From CAKZML01 sp963823435 (GTDB lineage Bacteria; Pseudomonadota; Gammaproteobacteria; Steroidobacterales; BM003): a stretch of DNA of 64,000 bases. The stretch covers positions 1,054,001 to 1,118,000 of the forward strand of contig CAWGLN010000001.1 of the NCBI GenBank assembly GCA_963823435.1, in the 5' to 3' direction. Shown in pieces: positions 45,488-55,311 of this stretch. Within the stretch, counting starts at the first letter, position 1, and every line of letters begins with the position of its first letter. The position numbers and the translations under genes are program-made. The notes under the pieces were generated by a model, which was not told the DNA's origin, made no database searches, and was given only the letters and a program-made list of their open reading frames with translations.

Positions 45488-45641
45488 TGCGGATTCCTCG
45501 AGCGAACTGCTGAACATCGTCTTGCGATAGTTCAGCCTAACTGTAAGCAAACAACTAGCCAAGCAGCATTAGCCCACGCTTGTAAGTGAAAGCGGGGGCG
45601 ATGCTATCATCGAGCAGCGCATTTCCCCCAAGAGGTTACCC

Positions 45642-47327
45642 ATGATATTCAGAGTTCTTTCTCCAGGTCGTGCCATTGTACTGGCCGGATTGCTGGTCTC
45701 CAGCCTTGGCTGGGCCGGCCAGGCTGAGGATCGGGCCGCCTATGCCATGCCTGACAGTTACAGCGCCCAGGTGACGGAATTGGTGCTGCGCTCGGGCGGC
45801 AATGCAGTGGACGCCGCGGTGGCTGCCGCCTTCACACTCAGTGTGACCTTGCCCGAGGCGGGTAACCTGGGCGGTGGTGGCTTCATGCTGGTGAGCATGG
45901 GCGATGAGGCGGCATTCGTGGACTACCGGGAGACCGCTCCTGCCGCAGCCGGTCGCGATATGTACCTGGATAAGAAAGGCAATGTGCAGGAGGGTGTGAG
46001 CGTGACCGGGCACCTGGCCGCGGGTGTGCCCGGTACCGTGGCCGGATTGTGGGAGGCGCATCAAAAGTTCGGGCGCTTACCCTGGACGGTGCTGCTGGCG
46101 CCGGCCGTGAAGCTGGCCCAGGACGGCTTCTTTGTGCATCCCCAATTGGCCCAGGCGGCGACCGACGAGTCAGCTCGCTTTGACGGGAAAACCAATTTCG
46201 CCCGATATTTTTCTGATTTGCGTGAACGCGAGTTGTTTCGGCAACCCGAGCTTGGTGCGACCCTGCAGCGCATCTCCGAAACAGGCTCCCGGGAATTCTA
46301 CCAGGGGCAGACAGCTACCCTGTTGCTGGCGGAAATGGAGCGTGGAGGCGGCCTGATCAGTAGCGAGGACCTGGCAGCTTACCGGGTGATCTGGCGGGAG
46401 CCACTGCAGGTGACCTGGCGGGGCGATAAACTGCTTACGGCCCCGCCGCCCAGTTCTGGCGGTATCGCCCTGCTTCAGTTGCTGCAGATGAAGGATTTCC
46501 TGGCCGGACAGTTCAAGGGTCGGGCGCACAACTCCGCCGGCTATATTCACCTTGTTGCGGAGATGGAAAAGCGTGTGTTTGCAGACCGCGCCGAGTACGG
46601 GGGTGACCCGGATTTCGTCACAGTTCCGGTAGCCACGCTGATCAGTCCCGAATACCTTGCCTCACGCGCGGCCGAGGTCAATCCCGAGGCAATTTCTCCG
46701 CGCGCGGATATACACCCGGGTATCGGATCTCCGGATACAACACATTTCTCGATTGTGGATTTCGATGGCAATGCGGTATCCAATACCTACACCCTGAACG
46801 AGACCTTTGGCAGTGGCGTTGTGGTCACCGGTGCCGGGTTCCTGCTGAATGACGAAATGGATGATTTCAGTTCCAAGCCCGGCGTACCCAATACCTATGG
46901 CGTGGTGGGCTTCGAGGCCAATGCCATCGAACCGGGCAAGCGCATGTTGTCCTCGATGACACCGACGATCCTGATCAGGGATGGCAGGCCAATCATGGTA
47001 GTGGGGACGCCCGGTGGCTCCACTATTTTCACCAGCGTATTCCAGGTCATGGTCAACCTGCTGGATTTTGGGATGACACCCGAGCAGGCTGTTTCCCGCA
47101 CCCGCTTTCATCATCAATTACTGCCGTCCGATGAGGTAACCTTTGACCCTGGCATTCCCCTGCCTTCAAGCACCCTCAAGGCGCTGACCGGGATTGGCTA
47201 CAAGCCACGCCCGCATGACTGGGCCCTGGGGGATGTCATGCTGATCAGCAACCTGGATGGTCATATGCGTGCGGCTGCCGATCCTCGTGGCCGAGGGGTG
47301 GCCGGCGTATTGGCCCGGGACCCGTAG
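45642..47327 (+). CDS. ggt: Gamma-glutamyltransferase
   Basis: Periplasmic hydrolase/transferase of gamma-glutamyl compounds such as glutathione; N-terminal nucleophile enzyme, autocleaved. 561 residues with a signal sequence MIFRVLSPGRAIVLAGLLVS. Visible motifs: GGNAVDAAVAAAFTLSVT, GNLGGGGFMLVSMGDEAA, PPPSSGGIALLQLLQM. The catalytic Thr that starts the small subunit is in SPDTTHFSIVDFDGNAV near residue 366, and GTPGGSTIFTSVFQVM follows. Divergent from the PuuB-like gene with 154 bases between them. Confidence 0.95.
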   Translation: MIFRVLSPGRAIVLAGLLVSSLGWAGQAEDRAAYAMPDSYSAQVTELVLRSGGNAVDAAVAAAFTLSVTLPEAGNLGGGGFMLVSMGDEAAFVDYRETAPAAAGRDMYLDKKGNVQEGVSVTGHLAAGVPGTVAGLWEAHQKFGRLPWTVLLAPAVKLAQDGFFVHPQLAQAATDESARFDGKTNFARYFSDLRERELFRQPELGATLQRISETGSREFYQGQTATLLLAEMERGGGLISSEDLAAYRVIWREPLQVTWRGDKLLTAPPPSSGGIALLQLLQMKDFLAGQFKGRAHNSAGYIHLVAEMEKRVFADRAEYGGDPDFVTVPVATLISPEYLASRAAEVNPEAISPRADIHPGIGSPDTTHFSIVDFDGNAVSNTYTLNETFGSGVVVTGAGFLLNDEMDDFSSKPGVPNTYGVVGFEANAIEPGKRMLSSMTPTILIRDGRPIMVVGTPGGSTIFTSVFQVMVNLLDFGMTPEQAVSRTRFHHQLLPSDEVTFDPGIPLPSSTLKALTGIGYKPRPHDWALGDVMLISNLDGHMRAAADPRGRGVAGVLARDP

Positions 47328-47349
47328 GTCCCGGACCTGCTATTCGCGG

Positions 47350-48957
47350 TTAGCCCGCTATATCCACAGCATTGGGTCGCTTGGGCAGCCCGGGCATGCG
47401 AATGATGTCTCCCGCCAGCGGCACCAGGAACCCGGCGCCGGCTGAAAGCAGGACATTGCGGACCGTGATCTGGAATCCGCTGGGTCGGCAGATACGCTTT
47501 GGATCGTCGCTCAGGGACAAGGGCGTTTTTGCCATACAGACCGGCAGCCCTGCAAAACCCAGGCGTTCAATACGGGCCAGGTCCTTTTTGGCTGATTCGG
47601 TGAAATCCACACCGTCGGCACCGTAGAGTTTTGTCGCAATAGCCGTGATCTTGTCCTTTATCGGGTCAGCCCAGTTGTAAGCCGGTTTTAATGGACGTTT
47701 TTCCTTACTTGCGGTTTCCAGTACCGCCCTGGCCAGGTCTTCGGCACCCTTTCCGCCATCGCGGAATGCCGTGGAAACGGCAACACGCACACCCAGCTTC
47801 TCGCAGGCTTTACGCACCACTTCCACTTCCGCATCGCTGTCTGTGTCGAAGCGGTTGATGGAAACCACCGGCTCGCGGTCGAAGCCGCGCACGTTTTCGA
47901 TGTGCTTGAACAGGTTGGGTAGGCCCGCCTCCACGGCGGCCGGGTCTGGCTTGGTCAGTTCCCTGGGCCCTTTTCCGCCGTGCCGTTTCAGGGCCCTGAT
48001 GGTAGCCACCAGCACCACCGCGGCAGGCGCAAGGCCGGTGTATCCGCACTTTATGTCCATGAACTTCTCGGCACCCAGGTCTGAGCCAAAGCCGGCCTCG
48101 GTGATGGTCCAATCGGCGAGGCGCATGGCCATGCGGGTTGCTATCACGCTGTTACAGCCATGGGCGATGTTGGCAAAGGGACCCCCGTGCACCAGCGCCG
48201 GCACACCCTCGCAGGTCTGTACCAGGTTGGGCAGCATGGCGTATTTCAACAACCTCATCATGGCGCCTACGCCGCCAATATCCTCTGCGGTCAGGGGCTT
48301 GCCATCGGCTTCCTCGGCGACGATCAGACGTGACAGACGCACTCTCAGGTCAGCCGCGTCTTCGGCCAGGCACAAGGCCGCCATGATTTCAGAGGCCGGT
48401 GTGATATCGAAACCTGTCTCGCGCGGCACCCCCTGCAACACGCCACCCAATCCGATCACCACGTGCCTGAGCGCCCGGTCATTCATATCGATTACCCGAC
48501 GCCAGCTGATACGCCTGGGATCGACCTCCGGTGGATTGCCGAAGTGAATGTGATTATCCAGGAGCGCCGCAAGCAGGTTATTCGCTGCAGTGATCGCGTG
48601 GAAGTCACCGGTAAAATGCATGTTGATGTCTTCTTCGGGAACCAGGCTGGCCTTGCCCCCGCCAGTCGCGCCACCTTTCATACCGAACATGGGGCCCAAT
48701 GAGGGCTCGCGCAGCGCGACACAGACCTTTTCACCCAGGCCAGCCATTCCCTGGGCCAGGCTGATGGTGGTCGTGGTCTTGCCTTCGCCAGCGCCGGTCG
48801 GGGTCATGGCGGTCACCAGGATTAACTTGCCTGGCGTATTTTCGGCTGCCGTTTCGTGCCGCAGTTTAGACATCTCGGCGCCGTAGGGGATCATGTGCGA
48901 CGGGTCAATGCCCAATTGGCTTGCGAGTTTGGCGATTTCCTGGACAGTTCCTGACAT
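47350..48957 (-). CDS. fhs: Formate--tetrahydrofolate ligase
   Basis: ATP-dependent formylation of tetrahydrofolate, feeding one-carbon metabolism; cytosolic. 535 residues from MSGTVQEIAKLASQLGI at 48957. Motifs: TAMTPTGAGEGKTTTTIS (P-loop), LREPSLGPMFGMKGGATG, VIDMNDRALR, FANIAHGCNSVIATRMA, ITEAGFGSDLGAEKFMDIKC. The in-frame extension to 49107 has no family match. The C-terminal segment with FAGLPVCMAKTPLSLS is normal. Divergent from pdxH with a 97-base junction. Confidence 0.95.
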   Translation of the reverse strand: MSGTVQEIAKLASQLGIDPSHMIPYGAEMSKLRHETAAENTPGKLILVTAMTPTGAGEGKTTTTISLAQGMAGLGEKVCVALREPSLGPMFGMKGGATGGGKASLVPEEDINMHFTGDFHAITAANNLLAALLDNHIHFGNPPEVDPRRISWRRVIDMNDRALRHVVIGLGGVLQGVPRETGFDITPASEIMAALCLAEDAADLRVRLSRLIVAEEADGKPLTAEDIGGVGAMMRLLKYAMLPNLVQTCEGVPALVHGGPFANIAHGCNSVIATRMAMRLADWTITEAGFGSDLGAEKFMDIKCGYTGLAPAAVVLVATIRALKRHGGKGPRELTKPDPAAVEAGLPNLFKHIENVRGFDREPVVSINRFDTDSDAEVEVVRKACEKLGVRVAVSTAFRDGGKGAEDLARAVLETASKEKRPLKPAYNWADPIKDKITAIATKLYGADGVDFTESAKKDLARIERLGFAGLPVCMAKTPLSLSDDPKRICRPSGFQITVRNVLLSAGAGFLVPLAGDIIRMPGLPKRPNAVDIAG

Positions 48958-49054
48958 GATTTTCTTGTCTCGATTAATTTCGAAGGCAAGAGGGTACACT
49001 ATCAGGCGAGAAATTGAATAGCCGATAACCGGCACTGCCACCAGGATCTGCCTT

Positions 49055-49690
49055 ATGGACATTAGTGACTTGCGCCAGGAATACTCGCGTCTCGGACTGC
49101 GACGCAAGGACCTGGCGGAAAACCCTTTTACTCAATTCGATCTCTGGTTCACGCAGGCCCGTGAGGGGGGAGTGGTCGATCCCAATGCCATGAGCCTGGC
49201 CACCGTGGATGAGCAGGCAAGACCCGCCATACGTACCGTGTTGCTCAAGTTCTGGAGCGAGCAGGGATTTGTTTTCTACACCAATCTGGGCAGCGCCAAG
49301 GCCCGTCATATCGCGAACAATCCGGAAGTTGCCCTGCTGTTTTTGTGGTTGCCGTTGGAGCGGCAGGTAGTCATTCGGGGCAGGTCGGAAAAGGTTTCCA
49401 CTGCCGAGACCCTGAAATATTTTCTCAGCCGCCCGCGAGGCAGTCAGCTTGGTGCCTGGGTCTCGCAACAAAGCTCGGTGGTCTCCTCGCGCTCGCTACT
49501 GGAGGCCAAGCTGGAGGAAATGAAAAAGAAGTTCGCCAACAAAGATGTGAGTCTGCCGTCTTTTTGGGGCGGGTTTCGGGTGGTTCCCTACAGTATTGAA
49601 TTTTGGCAGGGTCGGCCGAACAGGCTGCATGATCGATTCATGTACACGCAGGAAGGCGCCGGATGGGGACTGCAGCGACTGGCTCCATGA
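49055..49690 (+). CDS. pdxH: Pyridoxamine 5'-phosphate oxidase
   Basis: FMN enzyme making pyridoxal 5'-phosphate from the 5'-phosphates of pyridoxine and pyridoxamine. 211 residues, full length. Starts MDISDLRQEYSRLGLRRKDL. FMN/substrate motifs: MSLATVDEQARPAIRTVLLK, GFVFYTNLGSAKARHIANNP, LERQVVIRGRSEKVS, the end SFWGGFRVVPYSIEFWQGR and NRLHDRF. PLP supply serves the two cysteine synthases nearby. Intact, unlike the family paralogue at 33376. Confidence 0.96.
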   Translation: MDISDLRQEYSRLGLRRKDLAENPFTQFDLWFTQAREGGVVDPNAMSLATVDEQARPAIRTVLLKFWSEQGFVFYTNLGSAKARHIANNPEVALLFLWLPLERQVVIRGRSEKVSTAETLKYFLSRPRGSQLGAWVSQQSSVVSSRSLLEAKLEEMKKKFANKDVSLPSFWGGFRVVPYSIEFWQGRPNRLHDRFMYTQEGAGWGLQRLAP

Positions 49691-49738
49691 TGAAAGACTG
49701 GATTCCGATAACCCAACCGGACCCGGAGCAATGCTGAT

Positions 49739-51313
49739 TTGTTGATTCGCGCGTCGATTATTGCCCGCACAAGCTGCTGCCCGGGACTGCTGCTCATGTT
49801 GGTATTGCTAACGGGGTGTCAGCCGTCGGCGGATCAGCCGAAGCCGGGCGAGCGACGGGACGATCCGGGTTACGCGGAAGATGGCTCGCTTGAAGGCCGG
49901 GATTTTCTGAGTAGTGGGATAAGCACAGAGAGTTTGCCCGAGCATTTTTCATCGCTTTGGGAGCCGTGGACAGGCGACCTGGACGGCATGCTCGAGCGCC
50001 GGGCGATCCGGGTCCTGGTGGTACACAGCGGATATCTATATTTTTTTGACGAGGGGAAGCCACTTGGGATAACAGCTGAAATGCTGGCTGAGTTCGAGCG
50101 TTTCCTGAATAGAAAGTATAAAAGTAAACGGCTGCCGGTATACATTCTGCCCATACCGGTAACCCGGGAACGCTTGATCCCCGACTTGTTGGCGGGACGC
50201 GCCGACTTGCTTGCAGCCAACCTGACGGTCACGCAAGATCGTTCGGGGAAAATGGATTTTTCAGATCCCGTACATAGTGGCGTTAATGAGGTGATCGTCA
50301 CCGGACCATCTGCGCCGAGTTTGGAAAACATTGATGACCTGGCCGGACAGGATATCTTCGTCCGCGCCTCCAGTAGCTATTTCGAAAGTCTCAACCGCCT
50401 TTCAGCGGATTTTGTCGCAAGAAACCTGAAGCCGCCGCGTATCCGCCTGGTGGAGGAGGTCCTTGAGGATGAGGAGGTGCTGGAAATGGTGAGCGCCGGT
50501 GTCTACCCGCTGACAGTGGTGGACGACGTGAAGGCGAGGTTTTGGGTCGGCGTGCTTGACAATATCGAGGTGCGCGAAGATTTGCGGGTCAACACCAACG
50601 GCGATATAGCATGGGCCTTCCGCAAGAGCAGTCCCAAGCTACAGGCGTTGCTGAATGAGTTCATGCGCGGTCATGGACAGGGGACGCTGTTCGGCAATGT
50701 CGTACGCAACAAATACCTGGATGACCACGGTTGGGTCAAGAGCGTGAGTTCCACCGCTGCGCTCGAACGCCTGGATGAACTGTCTTCCCTGTTCAAGAAA
50801 TACGGGAAACAGTTCGACTTTGACTGGCTGGAGCTCGCGGCCCTGGCCTTTCAGGAGTCGGGTTTCGACAATACCAAGCGCAGTCAGGCCGGCGCAGTGG
50901 GAATTATGCAGATCAAGCCTTCCACTGCCGGGGACAGTAATGTCGCAGTAGCGGATATCCAGGAACTGGAAAACAATATCCACGCGGGAGCCAAATACCT
51001 GCGCTTTCTGGCGGATCGCTACTTCGCCGATGCCAGGGTGCATCCCCTGGACCAGTGGTTGCTGGCGGTGGCCGCCTACAACGCAGGTCCTGCCAAGATC
51101 GCCCGTATGCGCAGATTGGCGAAAAAGCTGGGCTACGATCCCACCGTGTGGTTTGACAACGTGGAGGTTGTGGTGGCGAAGAATGTGGGAAGTGAAACCG
51201 TCATTTACGTTAGCAATATCTACAAGTATTACGTGGCCTACAAGTTGAGTTGGGAACGCTCGGACTTGCGGCGGGACATTGTCGGCGGCATACCGCCGTT
51301 ACCAGCCCGATAG
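49739..51313 (+). CDS. MltF-like membrane-bound lytic murein transglycosylase with solute-binding domain
   Basis: About 524 residues. Lipoprotein signal: hydrophobic stretch ending LLMLVLLTGCQP, so it is probably an outer-membrane lipoprotein. Residues ~80-330 form a periplasmic solute-binding domain (SBP type 3: RLIPDLLAGRADLLAANLTV, MDFSDPVHSGVNEVIVTG). Residues ~370-500 are a soluble lytic transglycosylase (SLT) domain, catalytic Glu in ELAALAFQESGFDNTKRSQA, then GAVGIMQIKPSTAGD and AVAAYNAGPAKI. This order is that of MltF. Cleaves peptidoglycan with 1,6-anhydro product. Start is TTG 49739, since no ATG fits the signal sequence. Confidence 0.93.
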   Translation: MLIRASIIARTSCCPGLLLMLVLLTGCQPSADQPKPGERRDDPGYAEDGSLEGRDFLSSGISTESLPEHFSSLWEPWTGDLDGMLERRAIRVLVVHSGYLYFFDEGKPLGITAEMLAEFERFLNRKYKSKRLPVYILPIPVTRERLIPDLLAGRADLLAANLTVTQDRSGKMDFSDPVHSGVNEVIVTGPSAPSLENIDDLAGQDIFVRASSSYFESLNRLSADFVARNLKPPRIRLVEEVLEDEEVLEMVSAGVYPLTVVDDVKARFWVGVLDNIEVREDLRVNTNGDIAWAFRKSSPKLQALLNEFMRGHGQGTLFGNVVRNKYLDDHGWVKSVSSTAALERLDELSSLFKKYGKQFDFDWLELAALAFQESGFDNTKRSQAGAVGIMQIKPSTAGDSNVAVADIQELENNIHAGAKYLRFLADRYFADARVHPLDQWLLAVAAYNAGPAKIARMRRLAKKLGYDPTVWFDNVEVVVAKNVGSETVIYVSNIYKYYVAYKLSWERSDLRRDIVGGIPPLPAR

Positions 51314-51327
51314 CCGGCAGGATCAGC

Positions 51328-51903
51328 ATGCACTACCGGCCCAAAAACCTGATTACCGTGATCATGTTGTTCGAAGGTGGTTTGCTGCCGATCGCATGGT
51401 TCCTGGCCTGGTTGCTGGAAATTCCGTTGCATCTGTCGCCTGACCTGCTGGTCGCTGCACTGGGAATACTGGCTACATTGCCGATGTGGTGGCTGCTGTA
51501 CTGGTCCCGTGGGCTTGATCTTGGCGTGATGAAGGAGCTTTTCGAGTGGGTTGAGAATAACTTGCTCCCCCTGTTCAGGGGCGCCACCACCTGGCAGCTT
51601 GCCGCTATCGCCGTGCTGGCCGGTCTGGGTGAGGAATTGTTGTTTCGTGGTGTTATCCAGCAGGCGCTGCAACAATGGCTGGGGCCATGGACCGGCTTGC
51701 TATTGGCGAGCCTGGTATTTGGCGCCGCTCACTGGGTCAGTCGTGCCTACATGGTATTTGCCTGTCTTATGGGGCTATACCTGGGCTTGCTATACTGGCT
51801 GTCCGGTGATTTGCTGTTAGCCGTCATCGTTCATGCCTTGTATGATTTTCTTGCCTTGAGAATGTTGCTCAGGCCTGCAACCCTTGCGGAAGTAGAAGGA
51901 TGA
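51328..51903 (+). CDS. CPBP family intramembrane glutamic endopeptidase
   Basis: 191 residues, about five membrane helices. Catalytic motif LAGLGEELLFRGVIQQALQQ (EExxxR), with the second motif FGAAHWVSRAYMVF (FxxxH) and HALYDFLALRML (HxxxN/D). The family includes CAAX prenyl-processing and bacteriocin-immunity-like proteases. ATG 51328 with AGGA upstream. Only 15 bases after the MltF-like stop, so probably in one unit with it and the MscS gene. Substrate unknown. Confidence 0.9.
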   Translation: MHYRPKNLITVIMLFEGGLLPIAWFLAWLLEIPLHLSPDLLVAALGILATLPMWWLLYWSRGLDLGVMKELFEWVENNLLPLFRGATTWQLAAIAVLAGLGEELLFRGVIQQALQQWLGPWTGLLLASLVFGAAHWVSRAYMVFACLMGLYLGLLYWLSGDLLLAVIVHALYDFLALRMLLRPATLAEVEG

Positions 51904-51978
51904 GGCAAACCCGGCAAGCCGATACACGGCGCCGCTGTGATACGGCGATTTTTTCTCAAGGACCAAAGGTACGCATCC

Positions 51979-53298
51979 ATGACTGACTTTTTCTCTCCAG
52001 AAAACCTGGCCGAAATTCTGCGGCAGTCGCAACAATGGTTGCTGGCCAACGTATTGGTCCCGGAGAACATTGTCCAGGTATTGGTCAGTTTTCTGCTATT
52101 CCTGCTGGCTCGCTTCCTGTCGCCCCGACTGGACGCGTTTATACAGGAACGCGTGACGTTCCCTCTCATGCGCAGGGTGACGGAGGCCGCAAGAGGTATT
52201 TCGCTGACCTTGCCATGGCTGTTTATGCAGTGGCTGATCCTGGTGATTGCCGCCGCTGCGTCCCTTCCGTACCAGGTTCTTGAGATCGTTGCCAGCTTGC
52301 TTAGCGCCTGGGTGATTATCCGTCTCGTATCACAGATGGTTCGTGATCCCTTGTTGTCACGCATGATCGCCTGGATAGCCTGGTCTGTAGCCGCCCTGAA
52401 CATCGTGGGCCTGCTCCTGCCGACCATCGAGATACTGGACTCGGTAGCGGTGACCCTTGGCGGTATAAGGGTATCGCCCTACACGGTAGTGAAATCCACA
52501 CTGGCCCTGGGGGTCCTTCTGTGGGCGGCATTTGCGACCTCCACGATGTTCGAGGCGAGGATACGCAGTAGCACCGCATTGTCACCTTCCCTGCAGGTGC
52601 TGACGAGCAAGGCCCTGAAGATCGTGCTGGTATCACTGGCCGTGGTGATTGCAGTACGCAGTGTCGGTATCGACCTCACTGCCCTGGCCGTCTTCGGTGG
52701 TGCCATTGGTCTGGGTATTGGCTTTGGCATGCAGAAAATCATCGCCAATCTGGTGGCTGGATTAATCCTCCTGCTGGACAAGTCCATAAAGCCCGGCGAC
52801 GTGATAGTGGTAGAGAATACGTACGGTTGGGTGAACACACTGGGCGGGCGCTATGTGTCGGTGATCACCCGCGATGGTACCGAGCATCTGATACCCAACG
52901 AAACCCTGATTACCAACCGGGTAGAAAACTGGACCCACTCGAACAACCGGGTTCGGCTAAAGGTGCCTGTTGGCGTGCACTATAAATCCGACGTCCACCA
53001 GGCCATCGCCTTGTGTATTGAAGCAGCGTCGCAGACACCCAGGGTGCTGGCCATACCCGCTCCTGCCTGTCTGATCAAAGGATTCGGCACCGACTCGGTG
53101 GATCTGGAAATCCGCTTCTGGATTGAGGATGCTGCCAACGGTATTTCCAATGTGCGTAGCGACATACTGTTGAAGGTCTGGGATTCCTTCCTCGAACACG
53201 GTATCGAGATACCCTACCCGCAGAGGGATTTGCACCTGAGATCGCCCGAATCGCTGTTGCAATTGCTGGCGGCCAAGGCCGGCGAACAGGGCGTCTAG
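51979..53298 (+). CDS. Mechanosensitive ion channel, MscS family
   Basis: 439 residues. Four predicted membrane segments before the MscS core, then pore-lining helix region ALAVFGGAIGLGIGFGMQKIIANLV with the Gly/Ala pattern, the beta-domain KSIKPGDVIVV and GWVNTLGGRYVSVITRDGTE, and PNETLITNRVENWTHS. Opens under membrane tension to relieve osmotic stress. ATG 51979. Sits 75 bases from the CPBP gene and six from the DUF6122 gene. Confidence 0.94.
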   Translation: MTDFFSPENLAEILRQSQQWLLANVLVPENIVQVLVSFLLFLLARFLSPRLDAFIQERVTFPLMRRVTEAARGISLTLPWLFMQWLILVIAAAASLPYQVLEIVASLLSAWVIIRLVSQMVRDPLLSRMIAWIAWSVAALNIVGLLLPTIEILDSVAVTLGGIRVSPYTVVKSTLALGVLLWAAFATSTMFEARIRSSTALSPSLQVLTSKALKIVLVSLAVVIAVRSVGIDLTALAVFGGAIGLGIGFGMQKIIANLVAGLILLLDKSIKPGDVIVVENTYGWVNTLGGRYVSVITRDGTEHLIPNETLITNRVENWTHSNNRVRLKVPVGVHYKSDVHQAIALCIEAASQTPRVLAIPAPACLIKGFGTDSVDLEIRFWIEDAANGISNVRSDILLKVWDSFLEHGIEIPYPQRDLHLRSPESLLQLLAAKAGEQGV

Positions 53299-53304
53299 CG
53301 GTCA

Positions 53305-53640
53305 ATGCCGGAATGGTCGCTCTTCGTCAGGCCCGGCCTGCACCTGGCGTTGCACCTGCTGGTGCCCGGCGTGTTTGCGCGTCTGTTCTGGTCGCATGAC
53401 TGGTGGCGGGCGTGGCTGATGATGCTGGCGGCTATGGTGATCGATCTTGATCACTTGCTGGCGGACCCTGTATACGACCCCGGGCGTTGCAGCCTGACCA
53501 GCCATCCCCTGCATGGCGCGGGTCCTGCGATGGTCTATTTGTTGATGCTCTTGCCGGCAAGGTCCCGGGTGCTGGGCTGTGGCTTGCTGGTACACCTGGC
53601 ATTGGACGGAACCGATTGTCTGATGATACGGACGGGTTGA
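53305..53640 (+). CDS. DUF6122 family protein
   Basis: 111 residues, about three hydrophobic segments. The motifs MVIDLDHLLADPVYDPGRCS and SHPLHGAGPAMVYLL match the family, with acidic/His residues (DLDH, HPLH) that resemble a metal-dependent membrane hydrolase. Probably inner membrane. The start is six bases after the MscS stop. Function unknown. Confidence 0.8.
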   Translation: MPEWSLFVRPGLHLALHLLVPGVFARLFWSHDWWRAWLMMLAAMVIDLDHLLADPVYDPGRCSLTSHPLHGAGPAMVYLLMLLPARSRVLGCGLLVHLALDGTDCLMIRTG

Positions 53641-53755
53641 GATCCTCGTAGCAGACAACTTGGAAGTGCCCTGCGCATTGCGTTTAAGATGGAGCGCTGA
53701 TCGTGCAGGACTAATAGCCCGCGGGGGCGAGTGGACAGGGACGGTACGGATTTTC

Positions 53756-54823
53756 ATGGCATACAAGGCATTACGCTTTCTGGCTGGACCAACAGCCCGC
53801 GAAATTCTAACCCGGGATGGTTTCGATTTTGACAATTTCCAGGTTATGGCCGGCGCATCGGGCGGGCCGAAATGGCTGGCCCTGAGCCGGCTGGACCGGG
53901 TTATTTGCGAGGAATTTCTGCCTGCCCGGAAGAACCCGTTGTTCCTGCTGGGTTCGTCCATCGGTGCCTGGCGCTTTAGTTGTTATGCGAAGGAAAGAGC
54001 GCTGACAGCGATTGAGACTTTTGAAGATGCCTACGTGGAGCAACGCTATGCGGACAAGCCCACTCCGGAGGAGGTGACACGCGAGACCCGTCGGTTCTTC
54101 AAGTTGATAGCCGGTGACGGTGGCGAGATCGAGATGCTTGGGAACCCAAGGGTCAGGCTAAATGTGATGACGGTGCGTTGTCGTGGAGCGGCCGCCTCGG
54201 AACACCCCTGGTTACAGAGCCTTGGATTGATTGCGGCTGCTACAGGGAACTTGTTGTCTCGCAAGGCCCTGTCTGTTTCCTATGAGCGTGTTTTGTTTTT
54301 TGATCCCCGTGACGAACCGCCTTTCGGCAGGCTGGCTGGTATGCCCATGCATCGGGTGGCGTTGAGCGAGGAGAACCTGGAGGATGCTGTTGTGGCCAGC
54401 GGGTCGATACCCCTGGTACTCACCGGCGTGCCTGATATTGCCGGTGCCCCGCCTGGCATGTACCGCGATGGCGGCGTGGTTGATTATCATTTCAGTGATC
54501 CGCTGAGCCAGGGGAGTGGGTTGGTGCTCTATCCTCATTTTTATCCCTACATGGTGCCCGGGTGGTTCGACAAGAGCCTGGCCTGGCGACGTGCGCGAGG
54601 TGCGGCCACCGACAAAGTCCTGTTGATGTCACCCTCGGAGGACTTTGTAAGTGGATTGCCTTTCGGCAAGATTCCCGATCGCAGGGACTTCGAGAATCTG
54701 GATAACGATGAGCGTATAAAATACTGGCGCAAGGTTGTTGCGGAGTGTGAACGCATGGCAGATGAGTTGCGTTCGGTGGTGGAGCATGGGGTCATTGCCG
54801 ACAGACTGGAACCCCTGGGTTAA
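53756..54823 (+). CDS. Patatin-like phospholipase family protein
   Basis: 355 residues from MAYKALRFLAGPTAREIL at ATG 53756. Patatin catalytic dyad: nucleophile Ser in LFLLGSSIGAWRFSCYAK (GxSxG), catalytic Asp in MYRDGGVVDYHFSDP (DG motif), and an oxyanion Gly-rich segment VMAGASGGPKWLALS. Likely an acyl hydrolase of lipids, perhaps linked to the storage-lipid theme, which is inference. It is followed closely by the HIT gene. Confidence 0.88.
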   Translation: MAYKALRFLAGPTAREILTRDGFDFDNFQVMAGASGGPKWLALSRLDRVICEEFLPARKNPLFLLGSSIGAWRFSCYAKERALTAIETFEDAYVEQRYADKPTPEEVTRETRRFFKLIAGDGGEIEMLGNPRVRLNVMTVRCRGAAASEHPWLQSLGLIAAATGNLLSRKALSVSYERVLFFDPRDEPPFGRLAGMPMHRVALSEENLEDAVVASGSIPLVLTGVPDIAGAPPGMYRDGGVVDYHFSDPLSQGSGLVLYPHFYPYMVPGWFDKSLAWRRARGAATDKVLLMSPSEDFVSGLPFGKIPDRRDFENLDNDERIKYWRKVVAECERMADELRSVVEHGVIADRLEPLG

Positions 54824-54842
54824 CGCTGGTGCGGGAGACTTC

Positions 54843-55289
54843 ATGAGCTTTGTTTTACATGAACGGCTGCAACAAGATTGCCAGGTGCTGGGCGCCTTTC
54901 CCCTGAGCAGGCTGTTGCTCGTGCGGGACAGTCGTTTCCCATGGTGCATTCTGGTTCCGGCCAGGAACGATATTTGCGAGCTTCATCAGCTGGAATGGGA
55001 CGACCAGGTGCAATTGCTGAAGGAATCCAACCGGCTTGCCGCTTGCCTTACCCGGATCTATCAACCCGACAAGCTGAATATCGCGGCTATCGGCAACCTG
55101 GTGCCGCAATTGCACCTGCACCATGTGGTGCGTTACCGTCACGATCCGGCCTGGCCCGCCCCCGTCTGGGGCGTGGGCACGGCGGTTCCTTACAGCCAGG
55201 TTGAATTGGAAAAACACGCTGAACAATTACTGGCCTGCCTGGGTGGGGAGGGCATTGATATGCCCGTATTCAAGCGCTTGATGGTCTGA
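54843..55289 (+). CDS. HIT family protein
   Basis: Nucleotide hydrolase/transferase fold, 148 residues from MSFVLHERLQQDCQVL. The histidine triad is LVPQLHLHHVVRYRHDPAW; its first His is a Gln (QLHLHH), as in a known bacterial subgroup, and the catalytic third His is retained. NIAAIGNLVPQ precedes it. The substrate is unknown. It begins 20 bases after the patatin stop. Confidence 0.87.
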   Translation: MSFVLHERLQQDCQVLGAFPLSRLLLVRDSRFPWCILVPARNDICELHQLEWDDQVQLLKESNRLAACLTRIYQPDKLNIAAIGNLVPQLHLHHVVRYRHDPAWPAPVWGVGTAVPYSQVELEKHAEQLLACLGGEGIDMPVFKRLMV

Positions 55290-55311
55290 GGCCTAAAAAA
55301 TGGGGACGTCT

